DNA of 64,000 bases. It comes from Sandaracinus amylolyticus. Lineage in GTDB: Bacteria > Myxococcota_A > Polyangia > Polyangiales > Sandaracinaceae. The position numbers were made by a program, and so were the translations under genes. The DNA is taken from the NCBI RefSeq assembly GCF_021631985.1, contig NZ_CP070225.1, forward strand, positions 744,001 to 808,000. The letters are read 5' to 3'. This document shows positions 16,999 to 26,256 of the stretch, piece after piece. Positions within the stretch are counted from its first letter, which is position 1. Each line of letters starts with the position of its first letter. The notes below the pieces were generated by a model. That model saw nothing but the letters and a program-made list of their open reading frames with translations, searched no databases and was not told the origin of the DNA.

Positions 16999-19900
16999 AT
17001 GCGCCTGCGCAATGCGTCCGCGATCCAACTCGCCCTGCTCGCCACCGCATGTTCTACGAGTCCAGTCGAAAACGCGTATCCCGGAGTCGGCCGGCGCGCC
17101 GAAGCGCTGACACTCCAGTGGGTTCGTGTTGATGACGATACGACCATCTACGAAGACGACTGGACGAACTACAGCGATGAAGCCTACCTCGAGGTCAATG
17201 ACCTCGGGTATCCACGTGCGATTTCGCTGCTGAACTGGGGTATCACTCGGAGCGGCTTCGAATCCCTGATTCCCCCCGGGGAAGAGATCCGCTCTGTGGT
17301 CCTCCGAGTGCCTGCGTCTCCCGGGTGCGATCCCAACGATCCTAGCGACACGCTCAATCTACACCCGGTCCAGGCTCCGTGGGATCCGGACGATGTCAAC
17401 TGGTCCTGCTCTGACGTTGATGACGTCTACGTGCAGCAGTGTGCGCGCGCCTGGTCGATCGACGAGGACCTCATCGAAACCCCGGTCATCGCGACCGCTC
17501 GGTGCGAAGCCTTCTCGCCCGCGGATAACTCGCCATGGTCGCATGAGTTCGACGGTTTCTCCTTCGACATCACCGCTCATACCGTTGCGTGGCTGGAAAA
17601 TGGGTACGGCCATGACGGGTGGAGCATTCAGGGCGGTACTCGCGAACTGCTTTCCGACGAGAATGGCACTCTGCTGGGAGCAGGCCCCTACGTAGAGATC
17701 GTGACCGCTCCCCCGGGCGCAGCACCCAATCTGTCTCCGCCGCCGCTGGACCCAGCGGTCGTCACGTCGGTATGGGCAGGCTACAAGTACCTCATCGACC
17801 AGGTCGGCCAATGGCCGACAAGCCCGAGTGCGTTTGATCCCGAGCGCGTCGGGGTCCTCCGCGGCCGCGTTGTTGCGCGTGCGGCGTCGTCGACGAGCAC
17901 TGCCAGCGCACTCCCCGGCGCGCGGGTCGAGATCCTCGGCCACCCCGAGTACGGACACACAGTCACTCGGGGTGATGGCTCGTACGAACTGATGGTGAAC
18001 GGCGGTGGTCCCGCGGTCGTGCACATCTCCCATACGGGCTACTTGCCAGCACAACGCCGGGTCGACGTGCCGTGGAACTCCCACGTCATGGTCGACGCCG
18101 TGTCGCTGGTCCCCGCTCCTGCAGCGACGAATGCTGCGTGCCCGCTTGTGCAGCCCGGCGCGACCGGGCAATTCGTGAGCGCGGTGTCCACCACCCCTGC
18201 GGGGCTCGACACCACTGTCGGCGGGATGACGTCGCGTGCGGGCGGACGCAACCTCCGAATCTACGTGCCAGGCGGGGTACAGCTGAGCGCCGGATCGGCG
18301 ACGAGCACGCGCTGGCGATTCTGCGGGGCGGAGTATTCAGTCGAGCCCAACGCGAGCGAGTGGACCGGCGCGAGTACGATGCCGGGCCAGTTGCCCGGGC
18401 CAACCGCGTACACGTTCGCCGCGAAGGTTCGCGCACACCTGGTGGATAGCGCCGGCAACATCGGCGACGAGGTGGAGCATCCGACGTTCACCGGAGACGG
18501 CGTCACGTTCTGGCTCGACAACTTCCTCGGATTCCCCGACGGCACGGAAATCCCTTACGGCTGGTACGACGAGCAACAAGGTCGCTGGGTTGCTGGCCCC
18601 GACGGTCGAGTCGTCGAGGTGACCCGCCTGTCGGCGGGATGCAGTTACTCGGACGCGTCGATCACGCAGGCCGAGCGAGATGCTGCGTGTGCAGACCTCA
18701 CGTCTGGGCTGAGCGTCGGGCAGTCGAGACGCTACTGGCGCGTTGCCGGTGCTCGCCATTTCTCGCCCATCGATCTGAACCTCGCGATCGCACTCCTGGA
18801 GCTCTTCCGGCCGGCTCTGGAGCGCGCCGCCGATCTCTACAACAGTGCTTGCGGAGTCGGCTCGACCATTCGCTGCGAAGAGCGCTCACTTGGCGAGTCC
18901 CTGCCGGTCACCGGGACGCCGTACTCGCTCACGTACTCGAGCGCGCGACAGCGCGGCCGCGCGGATGCGTTCTCGGTGACTGTTCGGCCGCTCGATAGGG
19001 CGGCGAGTGCGACCGCCGGACTGGCAGAGATTCGGGGTGAGATCCACGTCGCAGGGCGTCGTATCGGCGCCGATCGCCTGTTCCGGTCCTCGGTTCGGCC
19101 GAGCGACTGCAACGGTGTCACGAACTGCGAGATTCAGAACTTCTCTGATGCTGCCACCGCCGCGGCGTTGCGGCTCAACTGGCGCTGGGACGGCATGGAC
19201 GCTGTGGGCCGGCGCGTCCAGGGACCGCAGCGCGCGGTTGTCCGCGTGGCTTACACATATGACCTGGGGTACGCGATCCCCGATCCAGGCGCGCGTTCGT
19301 TCGGACGCAGTTCCGGCATCACGTCCGCCCAGATGGCGATCGGTCGCATGACCACCTTCCACGAGTTCGTGACGACTCTGGGAACGGTCGACGATGAGCT
19401 GGCGGGGATTGGCGGATGGAACCTCGACGTCCATCACGTGTTCGATCCGGCCACCAGTACCGTCTGGCTCGGAACGGGCGAACGAATCAACGCGCAAGCG
19501 GCCGGAAACGTGATCAGGACTCGCCTGGCCGCGCAGGCCTGGTCGGACGCACGATCCGTCGCTGTGGACGAGCGTGGAGACATCTACTACTCGGCCTTCG
19601 GCGGGGCCGATGGCGGCATCTGGGTTCGTCGGCGCGGTGAGGAGGTCAGTCAGCGACTCTGCCCGGGTGGCGATCCATACGGTATCGCGGTCGTCGCTTC
19701 CGTGTCCGGAGGGCCTCCGCGGGTCTATTTCGCGGACAAGCAGACGGCGTCGGTTCGTGTAATCCCGCCGAATTTTGTCGGCTCCTGCGCCTCCGCCCCC
19801 CTGGTTGTTGGCACCGGAGTAGCCGGAAGCGGGCTCGGGCCGACGACGAATCTGATCGATCTCGTGAATGAGTCACCCCAGACGTTCCCGATCTCGCAGG

Positions 19901-22900
19901 TCGAATCGATCGCCGCCGGACCGGACGGCTCGATCTACATCGCCGATCGTGCCGCGAGCCGCGTGCTCCGCTGGAGCAATGACGGGACTCCGGACGGAGT
20001 GGTTGAGCTCTTCGCTGGGCGGAGGAGCACCTCGTGCGTGAATGGCTCCGAGCCCACCTGCATCGCGATCGAAACTCCCCAAGCAGTCGCTGTCGGCGGG
20101 GATGGTTCGGTCTACGTTGCGGGCCGCATTCACCCGCGCGACGGCGCGAGTTCCGCTCAACGAATCATCCGCGTTCACCCGTCGGGGATCATCGAAGATC
20201 TCCTGGGCGGCGCAACGGCGGATGGAAGTCGGGGGGACGGGCTGTCCGGTTCTGCGGCGTCCCTCGGTGACATCACCGGGCTCGCGATCGCGCGCGATGG
20301 AACTCTTGTCTTCGGCGAAGTCGCTGCGGGGCCCAGCCCTACTGTCGCATGGGACTGCGGCGAACCGACGCAGTCAAACTGCAGCCGGATCCGCTACATC
20401 GCGCCGAACGGGCAAGCGTTCACGATGGGTGGGATTCGCGCGAAAGGGCTGCTCACCACGTTCCCGAACACGGCGCAGGGCACCGCCGCAACGGCCACCC
20501 AGATTGCAACGCTTCGCGGCCTCGGCGCTGGCCCTGACGGTCGAGTGTACTTCGTCGACGGTGTGCGCGAAGAGGTTCGGGTCATTGAGCCGACGTTCCC
20601 CGGAGGGTTCACGACCGATCACGTCGTGCCGTCTCCGGACGGCAGCGTGCAGTGGATGTTCGACACGGAGGGGCGCCACCTCTCCACGCGCGACGCGATT
20701 TCGGGCCGCTCGCTCGTCGCGTTCGGGTACCGCCCGGATGGCCGCCTGAGTCAGGTGGTAGATCCCGACAGCACGAACACGATCTCGTGGCCCGCGAGTC
20801 TACCCGGCACTGTGACCATCACGGCACCGGGAACGCTGGAAACCCGGCTCCTGCTCGGCGCAAACGGTTACGTGGACCGGGTGGACTACCCGCACGCGAC
20901 GGCGAGCGGCACCCATACCGATACGTACGAAATCGCTCATGACGCCGGTGGCCTGCTTCGCGAGATCGTGGATCCGGCGCGAGGCGCAGGTGCGCCTGAG
21001 GTCCACTCGTTCTGCTACGACTCCGTCGGTCGACTCACGCGCGACGGGATCGGCACGCAAGCGGGTGACACTGCGTGTGACGCGCCCGGCGCATCCGTGC
21101 AGACCCTGGGTTCCGGCCTCGCTCCGACGCCCGGCTCGGCGGCAGTCGTCCTGACGAACGCAGACGCCCTGAGCACCGTTCTCGTTTCGCGTCAGGTTGG
21201 GGACGTGCTTCATCGAGAGGTCCGCAGGCCCTCTGGCGCGCGCCTGGAGATCAATGCTCCCGCGGATGGAGCGGATCTCACTGCGGTCGCTTGCGACTCC
21301 GGACTCGCATACTCGGAATCGTGTTTCGATTGCGCCGCCAGAGCTGACGCGGCGAGCTGCGCTGCTGGAACCGCCTGCACGTGGACGGGGTCCGCGTGCG
21401 TGTCGTCGTTCGAGAGAATGCGCTCGGTGACGGCGTTCGCAAACGATCCCCGGCCCTCGCTGGGAGGGCTGCGCTATCCATCACAGTCAACGCTCACCTG
21501 GTTCGATCCGCTTTCGTCGGCGTGGACGACAGTGGAGGCAACCGAAACTCGTACGCTCGGAGCCTCCGGAGCTCCGTGCAACGGTAGCGCCTCGTGTCTC
21601 CAAACGGCCCAGCGCGTCGTCGGCTCCGGGACGGCAGCGACCGTGCTGGAGCAAACGGGCACGACATGGCGAATTACCGAGCTCGCGCCGAGCGTGCCGC
21701 TGACCACGACGCGAACCGTGGCCCATCCGGAGTTGCGCGTACGCCGCACTCTGCTCGATTCGGCGGGGCGCCCCACGCGGGTCGAGAATCCCGGCGAGCA
21801 CCCCGTATGCATCAGCTACACCGGCGACCGTGTCTCGGCCGTCGTGCAAGCGGCCAACTGCATTGTGTCCGGCTCCTATCGCCGCGTCGCTTACGGGTAC
21901 GGCGGACCGTCGAGTCGTTTCCTCGCGTCCGTAACCGAAGGAACGACGGTCACGAGCTACGCGCGTGACCAGCGCGGATGGATCGAGAATATCACCCTGC
22001 CTGGCACCGCCACCGGAAGCTCCGCTCCGCGCGTCGTGCAGCTGACCTACGACGCCGAGGGCAACACGACGGGCGTCTTGACACCCACCGCCCGGCAACA
22101 CGGGTACACGTACGGAATCCTCGATTCCGTAGCGACCTACTCGCCGCCGGCGACCGCAGCGTGGTCGCTCACGCCTGCCTATGATGTCGACTACACGAAC
22201 GCGGGGACGCCTGACCTCTACACGCTTCGGAGCGCAACGGGACCCGCAACTGACGTCCTGGATCCGCAGTACGATGCCAGCACGGGGGCTCTGGCAAGCA
22301 TCGCGGATAGTGTGGGCGCGACGCTGTACGAAGTCGACGAGGACTACGCAGGGCGAGTCATCGTGAGCGACGATCTCACGCGAGTCCGACTGGCCCGCAC
22401 CTTCGCAGGCCCGTTCCTTCGTCGGGAGGAGTGGACGCGTGATGTTTCCGGACGAGTCGACCACCTCTTCGACAATCGCGGGTTGCTCATCGCGGAGAGT
22501 GCGAGTGTCGATCTCGGCGCCTCCCAGCAGACGTACTCCGAATCGAGCTGTTACAACACCGACCGCGAGCTCCAGACGCTGGTTCTCGACGGCGCGGGCG
22601 TTGGAGAGTCGTTCGCGATCGCTTACGCTGGTGGCACTGCGCCGAGCGCAACCCTCACGACGCGAGTGGGGCCTCTGACGACGGGCTGTGGCACGGTCTC
22701 CGGCGCTCACGTCCTGGTCTCGACGACCGCGAACTCTTTCGGCGAGCTCGCGAGCCGCTCCGCGTCGTTCGTCTCCGGTGGATCATCGTCGTTCTATACT
22801 CTGACGATCCCGGAGACTGTTGGCTCAAGCGCGGGCCGCGACCTCAACGGGCGTATCCGTTTCCGCGAGGAGAAGCTCGGAGCCCAGACTACCTGCGATG

Positions 22901-24774
22901 CGTACGTCTACGACTCCGCAGCGCACCTGTCGTCCTGGACGCGAACCAGTGGGCTCTGCGGAACCGTAGGCGCGCCCGTTCTGGGAACTGCGACCTACGG
23001 TTACGACGCGAATGGCAACCTGTCCGCGTCGACGATCGATTGGGACGGTGCCGGCACGTCCTACGCGAGCCAGACCACGAACTATTCGCTGACCGAACAA
23101 GATCAGCCCCGCAACGGACGCGTTCCGGGGGCAACGTCTACGACGGCGCGGAGCTATGACGCCGCCGGCAGGCTGGAAACCCGCGGATCCAACGCGGACC
23201 CGCTGATGCGGGAACGGTTCGTCTACGACAGCTTCGACCGGCTCGTGCGATGGTGCCCGACGGGTGCCTGCGGGACGACTGCGAGCAATCGAGTCGACCT
23301 GAGCTACGACGGCGTCGGTCGCTTGGTTCGGATTTACGAAGCGTCCGCGAACATCGAACAGCGCTTCTACTATCGCGACGGTCTCGCGCCGATCGCGTGG
23401 CAGCAAATCGCAAGCAGCGTTCGTCGCACGGTCGTCTTCGGCTACGGTAGCTACGACTGGGTGCCCGACGTCATGTACGTCGACACCACGACGAACGGCG
23501 GCGTGGACGAGACCTATCGGATCGTGCACGACGAGCGCGGGTCGGTGCGGGCGATCGTTCGTGCCGCGGGTACGGGCACGATCGGAGCCCTGGTCCAGCG
23601 GTTCAGCTATGACCCGTGGGGCAATCGACGCGCCGCAGAGGAGGGAACGGCGCCACCCGCGACGGCGACGTCCACGCAGCCGTTCGGGTTCGCAGGCGCC
23701 ATCGCGCTTCCCATTCCTGGGATTTGGCACATGGGTGCCCGCCAGTACGACTCGACGGTCGGGGCGTTCACGACGCGCGATCCGATCGAGTTCGGCGGCG
23801 GGGTGAGCCACTACGCATACGTCGCCGGCGATCCGGTCAACGCCGTCGATCCGGGTGGCCTCAATCCCGCGATTCTTTCGCAGATCGGGTGTCTCGGATC
23901 GCTCGCTGTGAATGGTGGCAGCCCCGCCGAGGTTGCGTTCAATATCGTCGTCGGCGCGGTTCTGGAGGGGCTCGCGGCATTCCGTGCTCTCGGTCGCGCC
24001 GCACCCGGTGCGGGAGCACTCGATGACGCCTGTCGTGGGGGAATGTGCGAGGTACCGGGCCGATGCTTCGCCGCAGGCACTCCCGTCGAGACGTCTGAAG
24101 GACTCCGCGGTATCGAGGACGTCGAGGTCGGTGACCTGGTCTGGTCGCTGGATCCTGACACCGGCGAGAGTGGATATCGCGAAGTGACTCGAACGTTCGA
24201 GCGCATCGAAGATGTCGTGCTTGAACTCTCGATCGTGGCGGACAACGCGTCTGAGAGTATTACGACGACTCGGTCGCATCCGTTCTACGTCGCAAATCGC
24301 GGCTGGGTGAGGGCAGAAGAGCTCCGCACGGGGGACGAGGTCTTCACGAGCCGCGGGGGCTGGGCGCGGATCGCGTCTGGGACTTGGATCGAGGCTAGTC
24401 AACTTGTCTACAACCTTGAGGTTGAAGGCAGTCACTCCTATTTCGTCGGACAGGCTGGAGTCTGGGCGCACAACTCTTGTGTCCAGGCCAACAAGGCTGC
24501 CGGAGACGCGTTCCGCGACCAGGTCGCTGATGGCTTCCGACAAATGGGCTACGACGTGCAAACGGAAGTTACGGTCGTGACCCCGTTCGGCGTGCGTAGG
24601 TACGATGTCGCGATCTCGTCTGGTGGAACGCTTCGCGGCCTGATCGAAACGAAGGTGGGGCGGTCGCCGTACCTCCCCAGCCAGCGCGCGAAGGACGCGT
24701 GGGTTGCCAGCGGTCCCCGTTGGGGGAGATATGCGAACGTTCCGCGTGTTCCAACTACCATCGTGCGCCCATGA
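16999..24774 (+). CDS. RHS polymorphic toxin with lipoprotein-like N-terminus, NHL repeats, Hint domain and nuclease tip
   Basis: A 2591-residue product. Modules in order: a signal peptide with lipobox-like LATAC (C18); a DNRLRE-like beta domain (about 38-235); a carboxypeptidase regulatory-like fold (284-370); NHL-type propeller repeats such as AAGPDGSIYIADR (850-1190); a short Cys-rich PSI-like patch (1432-1474); YD/RHS repeats (1215-2260); the RHS core end RDPIEFGGGVSHYAYVAGDP (D2261 onward); a pretoxin Hint domain from C2356 (CFAAGTPVET) to H2491-N2492; and a 99-residue tip. The RHS barrel normally encases a toxin that is released by cleavage. Here the tip has D2536-x13-E2550-T-K2552, a PD-(D/E)xK nuclease pattern. 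The next gene overlaps by 4 bp (ATGA) and is its likely antidote. Third codon positions hold visibly more A/T than in neighbouring genes, which suggests transfer. Toxicity is inferred. Confidence 0.9.
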   Translation: MRLRNASAIQLALLATACSTSPVENAYPGVGRRAEALTLQWVRVDDDTTIYEDDWTNYSDEAYLEVNDLGYPRAISLLNWGITRSGFESLIPPGEEIRSVVLRVPASPGCDPNDPSDTLNLHPVQAPWDPDDVNWSCSDVDDVYVQQCARAWSIDEDLIETPVIATARCEAFSPADNSPWSHEFDGFSFDITAHTVAWLENGYGHDGWSIQGGTRELLSDENGTLLGAGPYVEIVTAPPGAAPNLSPPPLDPAVVTSVWAGYKYLIDQVGQWPTSPSAFDPERVGVLRGRVVARAASSTSTASALPGARVEILGHPEYGHTVTRGDGSYELMVNGGGPAVVHISHTGYLPAQRRVDVPWNSHVMVDAVSLVPAPAATNAACPLVQPGATGQFVSAVSTTPAGLDTTVGGMTSRAGGRNLRIYVPGGVQLSAGSATSTRWRFCGAEYSVEPNASEWTGASTMPGQLPGPTAYTFAAKVRAHLVDSAGNIGDEVEHPTFTGDGVTFWLDNFLGFPDGTEIPYGWYDEQQGRWVAGPDGRVVEVTRLSAGCSYSDASITQAERDAACADLTSGLSVGQSRRYWRVAGARHFSPIDLNLAIALLELFRPALERAADLYNSACGVGSTIRCEERSLGESLPVTGTPYSLTYSSARQRGRADAFSVTVRPLDRAASATAGLAEIRGEIHVAGRRIGADRLFRSSVRPSDCNGVTNCEIQNFSDAATAAALRLNWRWDGMDAVGRRVQGPQRAVVRVAYTYDLGYAIPDPGARSFGRSSGITSAQMAIGRMTTFHEFVTTLGTVDDELAGIGGWNLDVHHVFDPATSTVWLGTGERINAQAAGNVIRTRLAAQAWSDARSVAVDERGDIYYSAFGGADGGIWVRRRGEEVSQRLCPGGDPYGIAVVASVSGGPPRVYFADKQTASVRVIPPNFVGSCASAPLVVGTGVAGSGLGPTTNLIDLVNESPQTFPISQVESIAAGPDGSIYIADRAASRVLRWSNDGTPDGVVELFAGRRSTSCVNGSEPTCIAIETPQAVAVGGDGSVYVAGRIHPRDGASSAQRIIRVHPSGIIEDLLGGATADGSRGDGLSGSAASLGDITGLAIARDGTLVFGEVAAGPSPTVAWDCGEPTQSNCSRIRYIAPNGQAFTMGGIRAKGLLTTFPNTAQGTAATATQIATLRGLGAGPDGRVYFVDGVREEVRVIEPTFPGGFTTDHVVPSPDGSVQWMFDTEGRHLSTRDAISGRSLVAFGYRPDGRLSQVVDPDSTNTISWPASLPGTVTITAPGTLETRLLLGANGYVDRVDYPHATASGTHTDTYEIAHDAGGLLREIVDPARGAGAPEVHSFCYDSVGRLTRDGIGTQAGDTACDAPGASVQTLGSGLAPTPGSAAVVLTNADALSTVLVSRQVGDVLHREVRRPSGARLEINAPADGADLTAVACDSGLAYSESCFDCAARADAASCAAGTACTWTGSACVSSFERMRSVTAFANDPRPSLGGLRYPSQSTLTWFDPLSSAWTTVEATETRTLGASGAPCNGSASCLQTAQRVVGSGTAATVLEQTGTTWRITELAPSVPLTTTRTVAHPELRVRRTLLDSAGRPTRVENPGEHPVCISYTGDRVSAVVQAANCIVSGSYRRVAYGYGGPSSRFLASVTEGTTVTSYARDQRGWIENITLPGTATGSSAPRVVQLTYDAEGNTTGVLTPTARQHGYTYGILDSVATYSPPATAAWSLTPAYDVDYTNAGTPDLYTLRSATGPATDVLDPQYDASTGALASIADSVGATLYEVDEDYAGRVIVSDDLTRVRLARTFAGPFLRREEWTRDVSGRVDHLFDNRGLLIAESASVDLGASQQTYSESSCYNTDRELQTLVLDGAGVGESFAIAYAGGTAPSATLTTRVGPLTTGCGTVSGAHVLVSTTANSFGELASRSASFVSGGSSSFYTLTIPETVGSSAGRDLNGRIRFREEKLGAQTTCDAYVYDSAAHLSSWTRTSGLCGTVGAPVLGTATYGYDANGNLSASTIDWDGAGTSYASQTTNYSLTEQDQPRNGRVPGATSTTARSYDAAGRLETRGSNADPLMRERFVYDSFDRLVRWCPTGACGTTASNRVDLSYDGVGRLVRIYEASANIEQRFYYRDGLAPIAWQQIASSVRRTVVFGYGSYDWVPDVMYVDTTTNGGVDETYRIVHDERGSVRAIVRAAGTGTIGALVQRFSYDPWGNRRAAEEGTAPPATATSTQPFGFAGAIALPIPGIWHMGARQYDSTVGAFTTRDPIEFGGGVSHYAYVAGDPVNAVDPGGLNPAILSQIGCLGSLAVNGGSPAEVAFNIVVGAVLEGLAAFRALGRAAPGAGALDDACRGGMCEVPGRCFAAGTPVETSEGLRGIEDVEVGDLVWSLDPDTGESGYREVTRTFERIEDVVLELSIVADNASESITTTRSHPFYVANRGWVRAEELRTGDEVFTSRGGWARIASGTWIEASQLVYNLEVEGSHSYFVGQAGVWAHNSCVQANKAAGDAFRDQVADGFRQMGYDVQTEVTVVTPFGVRRYDVAISSGGTLRGLIETKVGRSPYLPSQRAKDAWVASGPRWGRYANVPRVPTTIVRP
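24064..24771 (+). other. Hint autoprotease plus C-terminal nuclease tip within the RHS protein
   Basis: Sub-region of the RHS gene. The Hint module runs from Cys (24064-24066), with the penultimate His-Asn at 24469-24474; block-B-like TTTRSHPFY and the closing VYNLEVEGSHSYFV are both present, so it looks cleavage-competent. The tip (24475-24771, 99 residues) reads helix, GYDVQTEVTVV, RRYDVAIS, GLIETKVG, helix. Asp at 24604, Glu at 24646 and Lys at 24652 give the PD-(D/E)xK triad spacing. Confidence 0.75.
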
Positions 24775-25349
24775 CTGATCGCCAGCACTTCGCTACGTCA
24801 GCCGACGCAATGAAGTACCTCGACGCGCGGCTACGCAGCGTCGTACGGAGTCTCGGTTACAAGCGCGCACGCGGCACGAAGCTGGCCTACGCAAAACCCA
24901 GCGGTCGCGATGACGAGTTCGTGGTGTTCGGTGCGGTGGCTTCGCGGGTCGGCTACGACCATTTCGCTGGCGGACTGTTCCGTGTCGAGCTTGGGCTCGC
25001 ACCCGTGCCTGAGCTCTTCGCTGCCGCGCGTGTCGGGTTGGTCGACTTGCTTTCCGAGTCCGACCTGGAGCGGTACGTCGGTATCTCGCGAGCCGTCGTC
25101 GCTGCGCTCCCGCGTCCGCCGGATGTACACGTCGAGCAGTTCGCAAGCACGGCTCGAGACTGGTACGCGAAGAGGTTCGAGCCGCCCGCGCGTGGCTTGC
25201 GCCGCACCTTCTACGAGTGGGCGCCGTTTCGTAGCAGCGACGACCTCGACGCATGGTCCGCGTTCCTTGCCGAGTCGCTTCCGTCTGGTCTTGATCGCGT
25301 CGCGCGCTCCAGCGTCGATGCTGGGAACCTGCGGCTAGCGCCCGGCTAG
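24771..25349 (+). CDS. Probable immunity protein for the RHS nuclease
   Basis: A 192-residue soluble product from ATG 24771, whose ATG shares bases with the RHS stop (ATGA), so the two are translated in a coupled way. It starts MTDRQHFATSADAMKYLDA, has no signal peptide and is alpha/beta with a late Trp/Phe-rich helix region (FYEWAPF, DAWSAFL). Its first half (RSVVRSLGYKRARGTKLAY, then FRVELGLAP) loosely recalls DUF4304-type proteins, some of which occur as immunity genes, but I am not sure of that match. Position directly after a polymorphic toxin tip is the main argument: immunity genes nearly always lie there. It would act in the cytosol by binding the nuclease. Base composition resembles the RHS gene. 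Its stop overlaps the stop of the next, convergent gene. Confidence 0.75.
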   Translation: MTDRQHFATSADAMKYLDARLRSVVRSLGYKRARGTKLAYAKPSGRDDEFVVFGAVASRVGYDHFAGGLFRVELGLAPVPELFAAARVGLVDLLSESDLERYVGISRAVVAALPRPPDVHVEQFASTARDWYAKRFEPPARGLRRTFYEWAPFRSSDDLDAWSAFLAESLPSGLDRVARSSVDAGNLRLAPG

Positions 25350-25591
25350 AGACGCTCCACCGACTTGAGCATCTCCGGGACGAAATGGGTGCGCGGGTGG
25401 ATCAGCGTGCGGCGGGCGCGGCCGCGGACACTGAAGATGCGATCGAGCTCCGTCTCGTAGCGGCCGCCTTGGACGAGATCGCCATCGATGAAGTCGTAGG
25501 TCGTGACCTCGCCGGATCGCGTGTCCTGAGCTGCCGCGGGAGCGGCGAAGGCGGCGATCAGGGCGGCCGAGAGAGCGATCGTGAGACGCAT
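25346..25591 (-). CDS. Small secreted protein, function unknown
   Basis: An 81-residue product with a clear Sec signal peptide ([22 protein letters not shown], cleavage after AAAQ or AAA), leaving a mature part of about 60 residues containing [12 protein letters not shown] and the basic segment [24 protein letters not shown]. The ATG at 25591 is set by a strong ggaggagg ribosome site just upstream. Similar short proteins with the phrase Y-D-F-D-G-D are frequent in myxobacterial genomes in my experience, but no function is known to me. It converges on the immunity gene, with stops overlapping in CTAG. It probably acts in the periplasm or outside the cell. Confidence 0.75.
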   Translation of the reverse strand: MRLTIALSAALIAAFAAPAAAQDTRSGEVTTYDFIDGDLVQGGRYETELDRIFSVRGRARRTLIHPRTHFVPEMLKSVERL

Positions 25592-25752
25592 GGCGGAACC
25601 TCCTCCGCGCTGCGACGGGCGAGCTGTCCGGAAGGTCTGGCCAGTGTCGCGAAACGTCCCGTTTTCACACTGGACGCGGCTTGTTCGTTGCTGCACAGTC
25701 CCCCGCACGACGGGTGGACCGCCCTCGCGGCGGCCGCCACGGAGGTAGTCAG

Positions 25753-26169
25753 ATGCGGCGACGGATGTTCCTGGGGAAGGTCCACCGGGCGGTGATCACG
25801 CACGCCGACCTCGAGTACGAGGGCAGCTGCACCATCGACGCCGACCTGATGGACGCAGCGGGGATGATCGAGCACGAAGAGCTGCACATCTGGAACGTCA
25901 CGCGCGGGACGCGCCTCGTGACGTACACGCTGGCAGGTCCGCGCGGTTCGGGCGTCATCTGCATCAACGGCGCGGCGGCGCACCTGAACAAGCCGGGCGA
26001 CCTCGTGATCCTCGCGACGTTCGGCGAGATGGACGACGACGAAGCGCGCCGTCACGTGCCGAAGGTCGTCCGCGTCGACGAGAAGAACCGCATCATCGGC
26101 GACGAAGCCGAGCGCGCGGGCCCGCAGATGCCGCTGCACCACGAGCGCGGCGTCCCGCAGCCGAGCTGA
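25753..26169 (+). CDS. panD: Aspartate 1-decarboxylase (pyruvoyl enzyme)
   Basis: This enzyme converts L-aspartate to beta-alanine for pantothenate and coenzyme A synthesis. The 138-residue product keeps the key sites at the same positions as E. coli: K9 in GKVHRA, and the self-cleavage site G24-S25 in YEGSCTID, where Ser becomes the pyruvoyl group. [13 protein letters not shown] and the [12 protein letters not shown] core also match, and the length is that of the family. ATG 25753 follows ggaggtag at 25741-25748 with normal spacing. It stands alone, with a long terminator hairpin after it; the other pantothenate genes are not in the window. Some PanDs need a maturation factor (PanZ/PanM), which is not seen here. 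Confidence 0.96.
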   Translation: MRRRMFLGKVHRAVITHADLEYEGSCTIDADLMDAAGMIEHEELHIWNVTRGTRLVTYTLAGPRGSGVICINGAAAHLNKPGDLVILATFGEMDDDEARRHVPKVVRVDEKNRIIGDEAERAGPQMPLHHERGVPQPS

Positions 26170-26192
26170 AGCGCGAGAAGCTCGCGCACCAT

Positions 26193-26230
26193 GAAGGCAG
26201 CTCCGAGCCGCGCGCTCGCGAGCTGCCTTC
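26193..26230. terminator. Long hairpin after panD
   Basis: gaaggcagctc (26193-26203) pairs with gagctgccttc (26220-26230), extended by inner arms cgagc/gctcg, for about 16 bp of stem with one bulged base. It lies 23 bp after the panD stop and just before tRNA-Leu. Confidence 0.75.
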
Positions 26231-26256
26231 GCGCGTGTACGATGCCCGTCGGACGC

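Noticed and set aside
22825-24561. A minus-strand frame opposite the RHS C-terminus
   Set aside because: It is contradicted by the RHS, Hint and nuclease motifs on the plus strand and has no recognisable domain.
16999-24774. The RHS protein as a type VI secretion effector
   Set aside because: No PAAR, VgrG or type VI genes are in the window and the N-terminus is lipoprotein-like.
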